A stretch of 64,000 nucleotides of DNA from Diadema setosum (lineage: Eukaryota; Echinodermata; Echinoidea; Diadematoida; Diadematidae), in NCBI GenBank assembly GCA_033980235.1, contig CM067062.1:10505027-10569026 (forward strand), in the 5' to 3' direction. The notes under the pieces were generated by a model that did no database searches, had not been told where the DNA came from, and saw only the letters and a program-made list of their open reading frames with translations. This document shows, in pieces, positions 1 through 15,100 of this stretch. Position numbers and translations under genes: made by a program. Each line of letters opens with the position of its first letter. Position 1 is the first letter of the stretch.

Positions 1-165
1 CAGCCCCAGCAGACACACTGGATGAGGAGGCCTTCTGCCCTGGTCCAGGGAGGGTAGGGATGGGCTGTGGAATGAGGTCCAAATCCCTATGCATGCTGTC
101 TGAGGGCGCCGACTTGAAGTCATCAAAGGACTCATCCTCATCATCTCCCTCGGTAGGAGTGTGAT
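1..165 (-). CDS. SYNRG: SYNRG exon 12 (runs off the window), FDDFKSA motif
   Basis: The acceptor GTACAG ends at 166. The visible part encodes EGDDEDESFDDFKSAPSD and a Pro/Ser/Ala linker. The acidic FDDF motif resembles FADFHS/FTDFKT motifs of the vertebrate protein. The reading frame is open to base 1, so the exon continues outside the window. Confidence 0.85.
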   Translation of the reverse strand, partial: MTLLPREMMRMSPLMTSSRRPQTACIGIWTSFHSPSLPSLDQGRRPPHPVCLLGL

Positions 166-3100
166 CTGTACATGGCAGAATTGTGTAAGAATATTTACAG
201 TGGCATTTATATACGGGTAACACTATGTATGTCATGTGTCACATACTGTATGTCACGTGTCACATATTATGTTGAATGTCAAAACTTAAAATGTCATATG
301 TGAAATGCCCAGCCATCGACCACTCCACAATTCATAAAGCATAGGCAATACTACTCCAATTCGTCAACATATTATACAATAATGTGGTATTCATACAAAA
401 CACACACACACAAATTAAAAAAAAAACAACAACACTCACACACATAACGTATACATGTTCAACGTGACTTAAAATCATGTTGGATAAAACGGCTCTGCGT
501 ATCTTATCAAATTTAACCAAGCATGTTTTGCAGCAGCTGTGGCAATGTTCAAATAACTGATATTGCATCTTACCGTTAATGGTGTTACTAAAACATGAAA
601 TTGGTCAATTTGTGTCATATCTAGCCAATGCAAAGAAAACAAAGTAAACTTACACGACAGTAAAAATTATACTTCTGACATCTGCTTTAGTTTGCCATTC
701 TGTCTATCCTTGGACCTAGCTGTTTGTTGTTTATATTAAACCAAAATTCATATGGTTGAAATCTCATTATCATTGACTTTTAGAACTAATATTGACCTTT
801 GACCACGGACAAGGATATGTCACACTCATGAATTTCCTCCACATATTGCTGTCATAGTTACTGCCCTTGCAAAGTTAAACACATTCCACTGTTTCAGTCA
901 CAACAAACATATACATTCTAGAGATTCACCTTGCTCATACTATTATGTTTATCAATTGTATAAAAACTTACGAATGTTTTTAGATTGTGATTTTGACTGC
1001 AGGTGTTGACAAGATCTACCGTAAACTCATTCACACTGGCACAACAGTCATATTTACTTCAATCACATGAAGATTTGTCCGTTACTGTGTGTGATTCTAG
1101 CCCAACAGAGTTGCAAGTTATCGAATACGAATACGGGACTCCAATTTCACTGTGCATGAAATTAGGTAAAGGATATTATCAGGAAAACTACTGGCCAGTT
1201 CAGTGGACAATGTGCATTTACATAAGAATCGGACTTTGAAAAGCAACTTTGCTGCGTCACTTTCTGAAAACAGCATGAAACATTCATATCTAATCTACCC
1301 ATAAAACTACACAGTAGGGATAAGACAACACTCCATACAATGCCAGCAACTAGCTGGAATAGGACAATTCCAGCAATGCATTATATTGTGAGAAAAGCAT
1401 TCCATGAAAACCTACTGTATACGCTATAATTTTCGCGTACATAAATTTTTGCGAATTGCCGCTGTCACACATTTTCGCGAGTGGTTAAATTCGCGTTTGG
1501 GGGACCAGAGAAAATATGAAGTGGCAAAGAAAGTGTGAATTTTCAACTTACTAGCAAATAAGAATGATACTAGTTATACACTGCATGAAAAAAAAAACTT
1601 ACCAAACTCTGCGAACTAGTAAGTTAGAATTCAACATTTTTGAAGTGGTTAAGTCCATCGCGCTAGATTTTTGACGAGTGGTACGAGGGGTACGAGTAAA
1701 TTCAGCGGCAACCAGCTGGAGCATACGAAGCCCCGGCCCCTAAAGTTGACATAGGTTACAGTACTTGTAAAGACGTAGCGGCATGCAAACGCAAGAGCTA
1801 GTAGTAGTACATGTAATCAAGGGTGACACGCCGCGCGTTTGTAACGTTGTGGCGCAATGAAAAAAAAACAACACAAGAAAGTGGAATTTCTCACAGAAAT
1901 AGTATTGCGCCGTCTACTGTGCTGTGCGAATGCTACTTACAGCGACTGGGCTGTGTATACTAGTAATTAGACGTGGACGTGCTATATGTACGCAAACAAG
2001 CTTAGCCAGTATGGTCTGTTCGGTAAGCTGTGACATGGTATACTAGTACTGAAATGTTTGTATCATCAAGGCAAGGGATTCATTTTGGAAGGTAATATTT
2101 TCGTGTGTTGTTAATTTCCCGACTCGAGAAATTCGCGAGAATAAAACCCACGCGAAATATATAGCGCATACAGTAGTTGAATAAGCAACACGCTCATCAT
2201 TCTATTTCACACATCGTTTAGGGTAACGCAGAACGATATGACCATATCCTTGCCACAATTCGGGAAATGAACGTTGTGGTTATAGGACAAGGAAAGCTTT
2301 TCCTATGATGAATGTTATTTAGTATGTTCTTATAACTGAAATCTACAGTTGTATTCACTTTCATATTTCTGAAATCCAATTAGCTGTAATTTCAAAGGGT
2401 TACTAAATCTACATAAATTCATCCACATCATCATCTTCTCTCTCTCTCTCTTTCTTTCTTACTCCATCTAAGCAGACAAAGTCAAATTCAAAAGTCATGA
2501 TGAAATAAATGCTGACATTGGAAAGGTAGTAGGCCCTAATGGCATTTCCTTGAAGGTATGAACCAGCAACATGCATGAAAAACAGCTGTAGATTTGAGCA
2601 CAAAAAAGCTCTCAAATGAATGATGACCAAGTCTAATCTCTTGACATGGCATGCTTTGACAGTATGTTTTATGTTACTCTATTACAGGGGGGAAAATGAC
2701 AAATAAAATTGTCACTTTTGTTTTGAGGAAAAACAAGTTAAAAAAGTTGTGAAGCTCAGAAGAAACCATTTCTCTAAATGACACATGAGCTATTACACCT
2801 GTAAAACTACCATATTTGCTGTTGTATAAACCAAAGGTCATGCATTGCTACACTCCAAAGTTCCAGCATACCTATATATTAAAATGATAAAAGGTCACTT
2901 GTGACATCTACAAATACATTTCAAGGTCTCATTTTGATCATATTAAGAGCTGGATTATTGTCAACAGAGTGTTAGCTACTACAGATGTGAGCGAGTGCAC
3001 CACACAGCTCTCAAGAACACTGCAAGAACTGAAAGGTGACTTGGCCGTATCATACTTTAAAAATCTAAATACTATCATTTCATATACCATGTAACATGCT

Positions 3101-6100
3101 CCAAAATACCAACTTTTGCACTTCTATTACTGAAACATACTATTTAGATGATCTCAAGACACAGACTGTTTTTGCAGACCCAAATATTTTGTTACCACAC
3201 TACTGCACCCCCTATTTTTGGGGTCTCTTAACCTGCGGAGGATGAGTCCCGAGTATACTCGGGCAAGTGTCACTTAAAAAACACACGTCACACTGAACCC
3301 ATTCGCAACTTAACTGCCCGAAACTGCCCTTTTATATATATATATATATATATATACAATTTTATGCTTTACCTTTCTTTTTTTTTGGTTTTATATAGAA
3401 TATATAATTATGTGCTTTGCCATTTTTTGTTTGTTTTTATATATAATATACAATTATGTAATTTGAAGAGGTCACAGGTCAACAAAGCATGTCAGAATTT
3501 CTTCTGTGACACACCATTCTCTTGGTAAAGTCTTAATAGGCTTTCAAATAAACATAACTTAAATATCATAGAAAAAAATAAACATGTAATGAGCTATTTC
3601 AATCATTTATAAAGTTGCCGAAATGAGAGCAATATTGCTGTACCTTCTAGGGAAACAACAATGATACCAATATTTTCTTGAATTAACATGAACCACACTC
3701 TGTTCTGTCAAACCATGATTAAACTTATCCATTGAATGCCAACTATCTCAGTCATGGCAAATAATGACTTTATTAGTTTTTTGTTTGTTATTCATTTTTT
3801 TTTTTTTTTTTTTTTTTTTTTTGGGGGGGGGGGGGGGGTTCTAGGGCACACTGTTTACACTTCATCCTAATCAGACTTACCGGTTTTGATTTGCACCATG
3901 ATATGCACCATATGCTTAGATTCTTGGTTTTCAAATGCTTTTTATGAATAGACAAACTTCTACAAGGCAAAATATATGACAGAATGCACTACTACATATC
4001 TGCTAAAAAAAAAAAATTAGTTCCCTTGACTTCAAAGGAAAACTTGTTTGTGCAACATTGAGTATTTGACTGACTGAACCACATAAAACCATTTGAGGTC
4101 TGCTTACTGGTGGTACTGGACAATGCTTGTAGTGCATTGAAGCAAATCCAAATGGCCTACATATCACATTCACTTCACATTTCTAAGACAGAAAGACGTG
4201 TGTGAAGAAATCACTGATAGGGAAAATGCTAATGCTAAATACCTTTCACTAAATACTCACATAATCTCATATTGCAAACCTCTAGAAATATTTACATGGC
4301 TCTAGAAGCTGTAACTCCCATCACAATGAATTCTACCAACCACTAACTTGGTGCATTGGTGATTCTTGGTATAAGAGCAAAATCACATTCCTAGTAAGAC
4401 TGGATTTGAAAGGGTAAAATCTCTGCTATCTTTTGGCAGGAGTCCAACTCTGCATATGGTTACCAACTATGAACATCACATCACTAAATTCAGCACTGAC
4501 TGGTGTATGTCACGAGAAGGCATTATACTGATGAATGCATTGGCTGATGAAGGGGGAAAAAAGGAAAACAGAAAACAGTAAAACAAACCACTAAGACAGA
4601 CACATAATTTCCAAAAGGATAAAATGATAAGAAAATCATAGAAATGCATGGAATACAGCAGGCTATATCTGAAACCACACAAAAGGGGAAAACTGAGGAC
4701 TAGATATTTATACCAACAAAGGAAAGAACAAACAAAACAATTTAATAAACAAAAATACTATCAAGATATGACCAATCCAACGACAACGGGGAAGAACAGA
4801 TATGGAGAGGATGACTCTTGAAATCTGGCATGCGGGATTCACCAATAGGGGGATGCTCCACAATCACAGGTGGTCTAATCGCCAGGACAACACGAAATAG
4901 CGAGAACAAACCTGAGAGAGAGCTGGAGGAGGCGGAATCGTAGGACCGTGTGGTCAACTTGTCGTATATGGTGTTCTGGTCCCAAATAAAGGGCGAGCTG
5001 CGCCCGCTTGAGGGGGCAGGAGAATTGGCAAAGATGTAGCAATTCTCCTCTACCCATGCCAGACAGACAGACAAGGGGGGAATACAAGACAGAGTCAAGA
5101 GGTCAGGGGTGAAAGGTCATTCCACAGAAATATGTTTCAAGTTTCACTAGACAGCTACCCCTCTGACCAAGTGGAATCTGGCGTTGACAATTGTGACCCG
5201 CTACAACAAAATGATCCTAAAGTCGGGAGAGGTCGATTATTTGAAAATTGCATGGTATAATCCCCTAATCTTTCTGCTTTAAATTGATATATAACACATT
5301 TTATAAAAATAATCGGCTGCGGAGATATCGATGTTTAAAAGAGAGCATGTCGAGACGTCTGGAAAATCACTGTTTCGAGAAAAGCGCCCTAAAAGTCTTC
5401 CTTTCGACGCAATCGCGATCAACACACGCAAGTCAGTTTTCACCTCTGGATAATAGAAGGTAAGCCCTAGCAACCCCCGAAGAGTTCATTCAAGCACATC
5501 AGCGTCGGCGGTCTCCTCACCAACCAATCAGTGACCAGGATGTGAGAAGCGGCTGAGCATAGCGCACCCCGCCCGCACGCACCAGTCGACTGGGCAGTGT
5601 GCGACCTTCACGCTTCGGTTAGCAGCAAGCAGCAAACTAGCCAATGAGATCACTCTGGTCGTTGTTATGGGCGGAACCTATCTGTGGCTCTCAATCCAAA
5701 TTTTCGAACCAGTTTCTGCTTCGTTGAAACGCCAAAAAACATGGCTCAGAAAAACGCTATTTTTTGGTCTTTCCTTTCATCATTTTGCTTCAAAATTTCG
5801 ACAGATGATAGAAGACATGTTAGACTCCAATAATATATAAAAAACAGAAAATCGTAAGTTTTGACCAATTTTAATGCTCTGACTTCAAACTCGATTTTCA
5901 TGGCTTCGACCGTGCGCGACTTTAGGACCTTTTTGTTGTAGCGGGTCACAATTGATTTAAATCAGGTACCAGGTGTTGGATTTTTATTCCCGTTTTTGAA
6001 AGAGATCTTCTACACTTCAAATTACTTTCTCGATAACTGACTGACTGTCATTCAAGACCCTCAAATGTAGAATTTTTAGTATGTCAGACACCAAAATGCA

Positions 6101-9100
6101 ACTTATTCCCCAAATTTCCATTCCCGTCCCATTATAGCCACAAACTACGTCCCGCAATACTTTGATGGGTAGTGTATGTGGATGTTCACATTCTCAAGAA
6201 AAGAGAAAACATGGACAAGGTGTGCAGAAAATGATTCAAATATTGTTGCAGCATTAAGAAATCATCCCATAAGTAACTCAAACCCATAATCTATGATAAC
6301 TCTATTTTGAGATATAAAGGGCAATTATAACAGACTAAAGTAGGACTAATACCATTTATTATAAAACAGGAGAAAAAAAATAATACCAGGTTGGAAAATG
6401 ATGTCAGTTAAGCAAGTTATCAGTCAAACACAAATATTTAAAGATGCAGTCAGTTGCAGGGATAAAGGACATTCCACATGGAAATAGGATAGACTTCTAT
6501 GGGGCAAAACTAGAGTAAGGTCAAAGGTTAGAAAACTTGTCAGACAGGTCAGGACAGCATCCACATGTGGTGTCAAGGCATGGATCGGATCACACCATGA
6601 GTTGATGGAGGACTATGAAATGAGAGTCACATAGACTAATGGATGGGATCACACATGAGTCGGCAGCATTACGTTAGTCGGTAACTAGAATGTCACTGTC
6701 ATTAAACGAGAGGGGGTATGTCTTTCTTCATTTCTTACTTTCTTTGGCTGTTTTTTCCTTCAATGATAACTGAATGAGGAATTGTTTAAAATTGAACTTC
6801 AGCATTACATTTATCACTGTGCCTTGTTCACTGACTCAAGGGTGCCAGAAATGGAGGTTTGAATGAAACAAAATATGAGAGGTAAAACAAGGGGTAATAA
6901 AGTACATACAAAGGCATAGACCACACAAGAGGACACAAAAATTGATTTTGTGATTGATGATACAATATTGTCAGGAACAGAAACATTTGGCAAACCCTTT
7001 CAGATAATAATACTCATATTTGTACCTACCTTCAGGAACCTTCGCACACACAGATAAACCTATGTAAGCTATGAAATTCTAAATCAATTCTACACAGTTG
7101 TAGAGCCTTAATACCTTCAACATGTTTGCAATCTCCTCCACACACAAAATGCTTTGCCTACAATGAATGTAAGATGGAATTTCCACACATCAAAAACTAA
7201 GCAGAGCAATTTATGGATAGTTCAGACAGTGCCGCAAACTGGTGGCCAAGTTTATACACTGAGTTGTTTTGAGTATGAATTCAGAAGGGGTACTCTGGTT
7301 CAAGAAGGTATCTGATATTAGTTCTAGTGAAATAGAGGGGAAATGAATGGGGCAGAGACTTCCTGAATGCACAATATCTAAAAGAACATATTTTTGCTTT
7401 CAACACTGCACGCAATGAATAAAAAAAATAGAGCAAGTGGTGATTTCAATAGTAGACTCCCATCAGCGTATAGTAGATGCCAAATAATTTGCAGGCATAT
7501 CATTTCGTGAAGTTGAGAGTTGTGAGATAAATTCCTGAGTGGTTGAGTTCGCCATCAAGAATGCAAATATCATACTGCTTGCATATGGTCTGCATGCAGG
7601 TGTGCATGTGCACACAGTAGACCAGGCACCTGTACGCAGCTGCTGCCTGGCTATATATGTTGCATACACGTACACTGCATTCGTATTTAGTACTCACAAA
7701 ACCAGAGAGTGATACATTGGCAAGTTGTCATATTCACAAGTTTTCTTGACTCGCAAAATTTTTGAAAATAAAGCCAGAGCAAAATATTCAGCATCTTCAG
7801 TAATAGAATCTGATCAGAGTATTTGCCAAAGAGAAGGGTGGAAAATATATGCTCTGGAAAAGAAATATGCAATAGCCCAGTTGGTAGCCATAGCACTGGA
7901 ATGAAATAAACTGTAACCCTTGAACTGCAATGTTTCCTTTTTTTTTTTCTTCTTCTTCTTTTACAGCAAACAAGGTCTATTAAATGTCTGTCAGAAATCA
8001 GTTATCAATGTTTTGATTCTCACATACTTAATACTCATGAATACTAGGGGATCAAAATGATTTGTTTACATTTTCAATCTGGTTATTTAATGAGCAGGTG
8101 CTCTATATATGTTCTGGACTGTCATGAGTTTGTTTTCTCCTGTATATTTGTCATCATCGAGGAAGCCCGAGAGATGTCGCTCCATGAAAAGGGTTCCTCT
8201 GCAATGACAGACACACTCACCCTGTGTGAAGCTTGCTGGAGAGGCTGAGTGCCTGGAGGCGGAGGAGGAGGACACGGCGGGGATGACCAGGGAGGACAGA
8301 GTTCCACTGGAGGCCGGTTTCTTTCCCACCGCCACGCTCGTCTCTGCAGATGAGGCTGAAAAACGTACAGTGAGAACCTAGCATTGCAGCCCATACGTCA
8401 TCCTCAATCTCAACAAAGTGTCTCAGAAATTAAAATTGATGAAAGCAGTGCATGACACTCACATCACATTCCATACTAAGTGTATGTCTGTCCTGTTTTA
8501 TATCACTAGAACTGTTTTTTTTTAATTTGCTTTGCAGGGGAAGGAAGACTCAGTTCCAGTTCTATAGACTCATTCTCTCACTATCTCATTTGACAAGCAT
8601 GCAAGAATTGAATTGAATACTCTATCAATAAAGAGTTTGGAAATTCATCATCCCATGTCAATACAAGATTTCTTTTCTCTTTTTATTTTCCTTTCCAGGA
8701 CTTATGGGCATGAAGTAAAACCTAATTTCAGAAATATAAATCTGCTATAGAAATAAAAGACAATGAGGTTTGTCACAATGGCCACAATATGAAGTCAGAC
8801 AATTAGTGACTACCTCACAGATTGATTCTACTGATGCCAGAACATGTACTAGAATTAAAAACAGCCAGAACAAAACCTCTTCTTGAGAAAACTTTCTACG
8901 ATACGAAAGTATATCATTTTGACATGCATGACGCGAGTTACACTTTCTCTATGACATAAGTAAAAGCATATGAGTGAACAAAATGGACGCGACAAAATTT
9001 CTCCATTGGAGCTTACTCATTGCCGACAAAATGCTTGGAGCAGGTGGCATCTCAGCCTCAGCTGCTACAGAGGGCACACTAGGGGCCCCCTGGAAGGGCG

Positions 9101-12096
9101 CAAAGTCATCGTCCTCACCGGAGGTGGTCTGGGGCTGGGATGCCACAGGTGGCTGGGGTGCGGCTGAGGAGGAGAGTTGTTGCAGGGCTGGCTGCTGGGC
9201 GGGATTTTGTGGGCTTAGGTTGGGTACTGGTGCCTCGGAAAGGGTGCAGAGAGCGGGGAGTGATATCTCTTGTCCCTTCTGTAATCGAGAAGCAAAAGGA
9301 TTAAATACTACTGGAATATGATTAAGGCTGTCCTAATCAAGTCGAAATAACACTGGCAGTTAAAAGTGTTGAACCTATAAACCTTCATGAAATCTTTGAA
9401 GGCTTCTGTAGTGCTGGAACGTTGGATGGTAGAAGGCTTAACGGTGCACCATGTATTCTTTCTTGGGTATGTATGTGGCCCTAAAAAGGGTCTACCTAAA
9501 GGGGTAAGCCCTTTTCAGGGCCGCATACATACCCAATATAAACCCTCACATGCATGGATGAATACAACCTTTCAATTTGCATCCACTACCTGAAATTGCC
9601 ATTTCTTTACATATTTCATAAAAGATATCTAAATTATTTTGCAAGAATCCTTGCCAAATACAAGTAGAAATATATGATTCAGATTGTTCCATATCACATA
9701 AATCATTAAAACAAGACAACCAAAAATGCAATTGCTTCCCCAAAATGATCTGACATCGTCGCAAGAATACATTTCTGCTGAATAGCCATCCCCCAACCCC
9801 CTCCTTCTGACAGGCCCTTCACACATCATGGTTGCAAGTCTGACACTGAAAAACTCATGTCATTACCTGAGCCTGGGCGATAAGGGCCAAGGCCATGAAA
9901 AGCTCCTGTGGAATCAGCTGGCCCGGCATGGTGAGGTTGACCATTGACCAGATGTGGCCGAGGAGAGTGCGGTCAAGGCCGGAGAGGAGAAAGATGGGGT
10001 AGAGGAGGCTCGTGTCAATGGACCCTTCTCGGACAGAAGCCTCCAGGACTTGGAGGTAGACGGTTGGCAGAGCAGACTCATTCTGCAGCCTGAGGTAAGA
10101 GTGACATCAAATTATACTAGTTTCAACCAGACTTTGTCCTCCTGTAGGTGTGCTTTTTCATTACATAAATCTATTATTCAAAAAATCAAATACACAGTAA
10201 GATACAGACATAATACATTTCCATATTGTTGTTGTTCACTTCATGAGTTTGAAAATCTAAAGAAAGTTAACATATTACTTCATTAAATTTACTTCACCAA
10301 CTTCAGTACTGAGTTTTAAAGATAATAAAAAGTTTTGGTACCTCAAAAGTGTCCTTGAATTTCCTTGTCTTAGTTTGGGTTTCAGGTTAAAGTACCTTTC
10401 ATATAACTAACACTGTGAGACTTACTCGCCCCAAAGTGCTCTCATGTCTTAGTAATCATGCACTTAACTGCGATCAGCAGCCCCATACGCATAGCGACCA
10501 GCAGTCCCATACGCATAGCGTAATCGGGCTTCGCATTGTAGCATTCAGGTTCATGACAGATTTAGTATCGCAGGGTAAATGTCAACTTAAAATCCCATAA
10601 ATTCTTCAATTTGAAGACTTACCAATTAACTTGAAGTATTGAAAACAGGCTTCGGGCAATGTTTGGTTCTGCCTATAGTCCCTTTCTGTTCGAATTGATG
10701 ACTGAATGTGACTCGGTCGACAGGACCTTAGGAGGGCTACATACAGTACACTGAATACTACAGCCAGTGCATGCGAACACATCACATGCATACAAATTTC
10801 AAATCCATGAACGGATAAGATGTTTGTGTGCGCATGCGCTGGCCATGGTATCCAGTGTATGTAGCTCTCCCAAGGTCCTCTCGACCGAGTCACATTCAGT
10901 CATCAATTCGAACAGAAAGGGACTATTGGCAGAACCAAACGTTGTTCGAAGCCTGTTTTCAATACTTTAACTTAATTGGTAAGTCTTCAAATCGAAGAAA
11001 TTTTTGGATTTTAAGTTGACATTTACCCGCGATACTAATTCTGTCATGATCCTGAATGCTACAATGCGAAGCCCCATTACGCTATATGCGTATGGGGCTA
11101 CTGGTCGCAGTTAGCTATGTGTACAATGGGCTGCACGCTGCTGGTCGCAGTCAGTGGTTTCGTACAATATTTATCGACGCTGGACAGCGTCGGCTCTGGT
11201 ACGAAACCATTATTGCATGATTACTAAGACATGAGAGCACTTTGGGGCGAGTAATTCTCACAAACAACGTACTTTAACCTGAAACACAAACCAAGACAAG
11301 GGAATTCAGGGAAGCTTTTGAGGTACCAAAACTTTTTATTATCTTTAACAACATAGAGTAATGTTCTACTACACACCACAAGAGCCTATGTTGAAGTATC
11401 ACTCTGACGAGATGGGGCAGGGATGCAAAATGAATGTGAGGTCACGGTCAAGCAAAGAAATACTGAACACTTCAGTCACCAATCTTTGGCAGAAAAATAG
11501 TTTGGTGAAGGACACTGAGGAGCTTACCAAGCTGGAAAATGGACCGCTCCCGGTGGCTGCTGAGCAGGCAGGGCAGCCACAGGTGGACTGACTAGTCCTG
11601 TCGGTCCAAGTTGTCCCACCCCTGCCACTGCTGCTCCCACTCCCACACCGGGGACCGCAGGGGCCTGCTGGCTGGGCTCCGCTCCAGGCAGGGTGAAGAG
11701 CGAGGAGAGGTCTTCCGACTCCTTCCACTGCCGGGCTTTGGCACTGGGGATAAAGGTGCTAGCTGACCTGGGTGAACTACCACCATGACCTTTAACCTCG
11801 TTGAGGGAGGGCTTCTGATTGAACCGCTTCCGCTCTTTTTGGGCTTCAGATAGGTCTGTGGATTGCATCAGCATGCTCTCAAGGGATTTTCCACCTATGA
11901 GGATTACAGGCATAATGTGAGAAGAAACAGCAAGACAATTCACTAATCAATACAAAGTTCTTTTAGATGTTCAGTATAACATTGATTTTAAAGAGTTCTT
12001 ATAAAAGCATTCTTTCCCTGAATTGCACATGACACACAGAAAAAGATTCAAGCACACATACTTCATAAGTTCCCAGCAATGACCATGAATTGACAC

Positions 12097-12134
<38 letters not shown>

Positions 12135-15100
12135 AATCCCCCTCAAAAAAAAATCATTCACAACCACAAGCTTATCATAACTAAACAGACTTTATATTAC
12201 ACTTAAACCATTCAACCACAGTCTCTGACAATGTACTAGCCTCCTCAAAACCTGAAAAAAAAAAAAAGACAAAGACAATCAATGATGAAATCGAATGAAA
12301 GAGTACCTGGTTTCTTTGCATTGGGTATGCTGTTGCTTTCTTCCTGAGGAGTACCAGAACTTTCAGTTGCAGGGGACTGGTTCCCAGCGGTCTCCTGCTG
12401 CTCACTGGCTTTGCCCGGCGGGGAGGGGCTTGGACCCCCAAGGAAATCACCAAAGTCATCATCATCATTCTTTTTGGGAGGGGTCTGTGATTGTGCAGCC
12501 GTGGGCGTGGTCACTCCAAGCTGCATTGGTGGTTGCTGTGATGGAGTGGTTGGTGCTGCTGAAAAACACAAAAGGAATATATTACCAATCAAGCATAAGG
12601 AGTGTTGCACACTTTGGACCAGCATACATCTCATTTCTTGAGTGAACTACGAAGTGATCCTGTCAGTTACAGGATGAAGAGGGAGGGTCATTTGCTAGGA
12701 CACCCTACGAAACGGATGCTAACCTGAGCATGATCCAAGTATGGGGATATTAACCCTGCCTGTGCTTTGTTTACCAAGTGGCACAAATCACTGGTGTACA
12801 CTCTTCACAAATCACCACATGTCCTGAAACTAACACAGATAATGTATAATCCTATTCATCTCCATTTGTTACAATTGGCCTGATATTGTGACATTTAAGT
12901 GGAATTGTCTAGCTTACACTACAGTCAAATCATCCAATCACCACTGTGGCAAATTAAGAGTTACATTACGTTGTTCATGTTTGGAGTATGTCTTGCTAAC
13001 TGCACCACTGCTATAGTGATACGGATCAGGAGAAACAGCCTTGAAGATCACTCCGATTCTGCATGCATACCTGGTTTTGAAGGTGCCTGCAGGAAGTCTC
13101 CAAAATCATCCCCCTCCGTCTGATCTGACGAGATGGGTGTCAGTGACGTCGAAGGAGGGGTTGCTTTCTGGAAGCCACTGAAGCCATCGTCCAGACTCTG
13201 GGAGTGGGTCAGTGGGTGGGTGGCACTCGCTGCCGGCTGCAGCGGTTGCCTGGCAACCATCACTCCGCCTGGCATCATTGGCGCCATGCCCACTGGTTGG
13301 GAATGGGGTACAAACCCAGCCTGAGCAGATGCTTGCATTCCTGTGAGCATATAAAGACAAAACAGGGAGTTAACCCTATTCTAACTGGGGGGGGGGGGGT
13401 CAAATTGACCCCCCCCTCGACGTTTCGCGCCATGATTCCGCAACGCGCAAAGATTTTGCCGCGTCGTTTCATGACTTTTTTCATTCGAGTCTCTCGCATA
13501 TTTTGAGACCAAATTTGCGACGTCCGGGTACACCGTTCTGAAGTTATGCAATGTTTTGCATATGCATGTCAACCCGAAAAACGCTCGAATTCATGATTTC
13601 GTGTGCAAATCCAATGCAAACTGTGTTTTTTTGTGTAATTGATATAAATTAGATTATTTCAACTTTTAACCATTGAAATAAATCAATTCTAATGTGGATA
13701 AGCTTGAAAAAGTGCCTCCAACAAATTTTGGAAAAAAAACAATAGAAAACAAAAGATCGAAAAAACAATAAAATACATAAGAAATTAACAAAACAATAAA
13801 AAACAAAAGAAAATGATTTTGATAGCGCTATTTTTTTACTAGAAAATTGTTTGATGTGTCTTGAGGAACTCTGACACAAAAATTTAATAATCCTTCAGTC
13901 TTTTTGATGGAGTTATAGGTGAAAATACGATTTCATGTGTTAATTTGCATAATTAATTTATTGAAAAATATGAAATCAAAATTTTTCTATTGTATGACCA
14001 TGTAATCTTGTAGTTGACATCCGGCTCTATGTTCAGGCAAAATTTTGCGGCGATCGCGCGATCGGCGGCCGAGATCTGAAGGGGGGGTCAAATTGACCCC
14101 CCCCAGTAAAAACTTGGTCTCAAATAGCCCAGTTAGAATAGGGTTAAAGAGACTCGGTCTAAAGACACATAAACGCGACACACCAAAATGAAAATGCTGA
14201 CAAGGAAATCTGTCTTTATCAATGTAAGAAAGGAGAAATACTAGCTGTGAATAGTAAAGATATAACCATTTCTTCATCTCAAAATAGTTTCAACATCTTT
14301 TTCACTAATGTTCAAACTTGAAAGACTCTTTTAATTGACGCAGCCTGTTAGAATGCATTCATGAGCCATAAAAACAAACAAAAAACATTGTGTGAAATTT
14401 CTAAGTCTAATAATGAGGACTGCGAAATTAAAACCCTTGGGCCAGAGAGAATCCTACAACTCACCATATTGGTATGGTAAACCGGGAGCTGTTGCTGGGT
14501 GTGGTCCCTGGTTGCTAGGAGATGTCATGAGTCCCTTGGAGAGCAGTTCCCCCATATCCAGACTTTTGGAGCCAAGCGAAGCTCTGCCTCCGGTGGAGAA
14601 CTCCTTCAGCTTCCTCTTCTGCTCTTCCCTGTAGCGCTCTTTCCGCTCCTGCTCTTCCTTCTTCTTTTGCTCCTCAGCCAGCTTTTTCTGCTGCTCAGCA
14701 AATTTCCTTCAAGAATATGGTTTAGATGATACAAAATGAATGTGGGATTTGGGTCAAAATGTCATGGTTACTTTTTTAACAAGACATCAATGTCATTTTC
14801 AGAAATTTGTTTTCACAAAGAACAAATGCAAATTCAATAGGAGAGACTGAATAATGTCACTGCTGACCAATGACTTGTATTCAATCTCCACATCATTCTT
14901 AATCACAAAAGACTTGTATACATAAATATGCTTACCAGAAAACTGGTACTTCACTGTATAATAAGGTATCATAGCTTCATAGAACACTGTCTATATACAA
15001 TGTCCATGTCAAAGATATGTAGTGGAGTATCTTATGATATTTTTTATTTTTAAATTTTGGATTAAACAACATACCACAATTAGTGGATGCATTTTGACAC

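Noticed and set aside
4742..4911. Downstream continuation of the frame beyond candidate SYNRG exon 11
   Set aside because: The open frame reads on past the GTTTGT donor, but the extra sequence loses the Ser/Pro/acidic character of the protein and would break phase with exon 12.
8974..9321. 115-codon plus-strand frame opposite SYNRG exon 9
   Set aside because: It is the antisense shadow of the Gln/Pro/Ser-rich exon on the minus strand.
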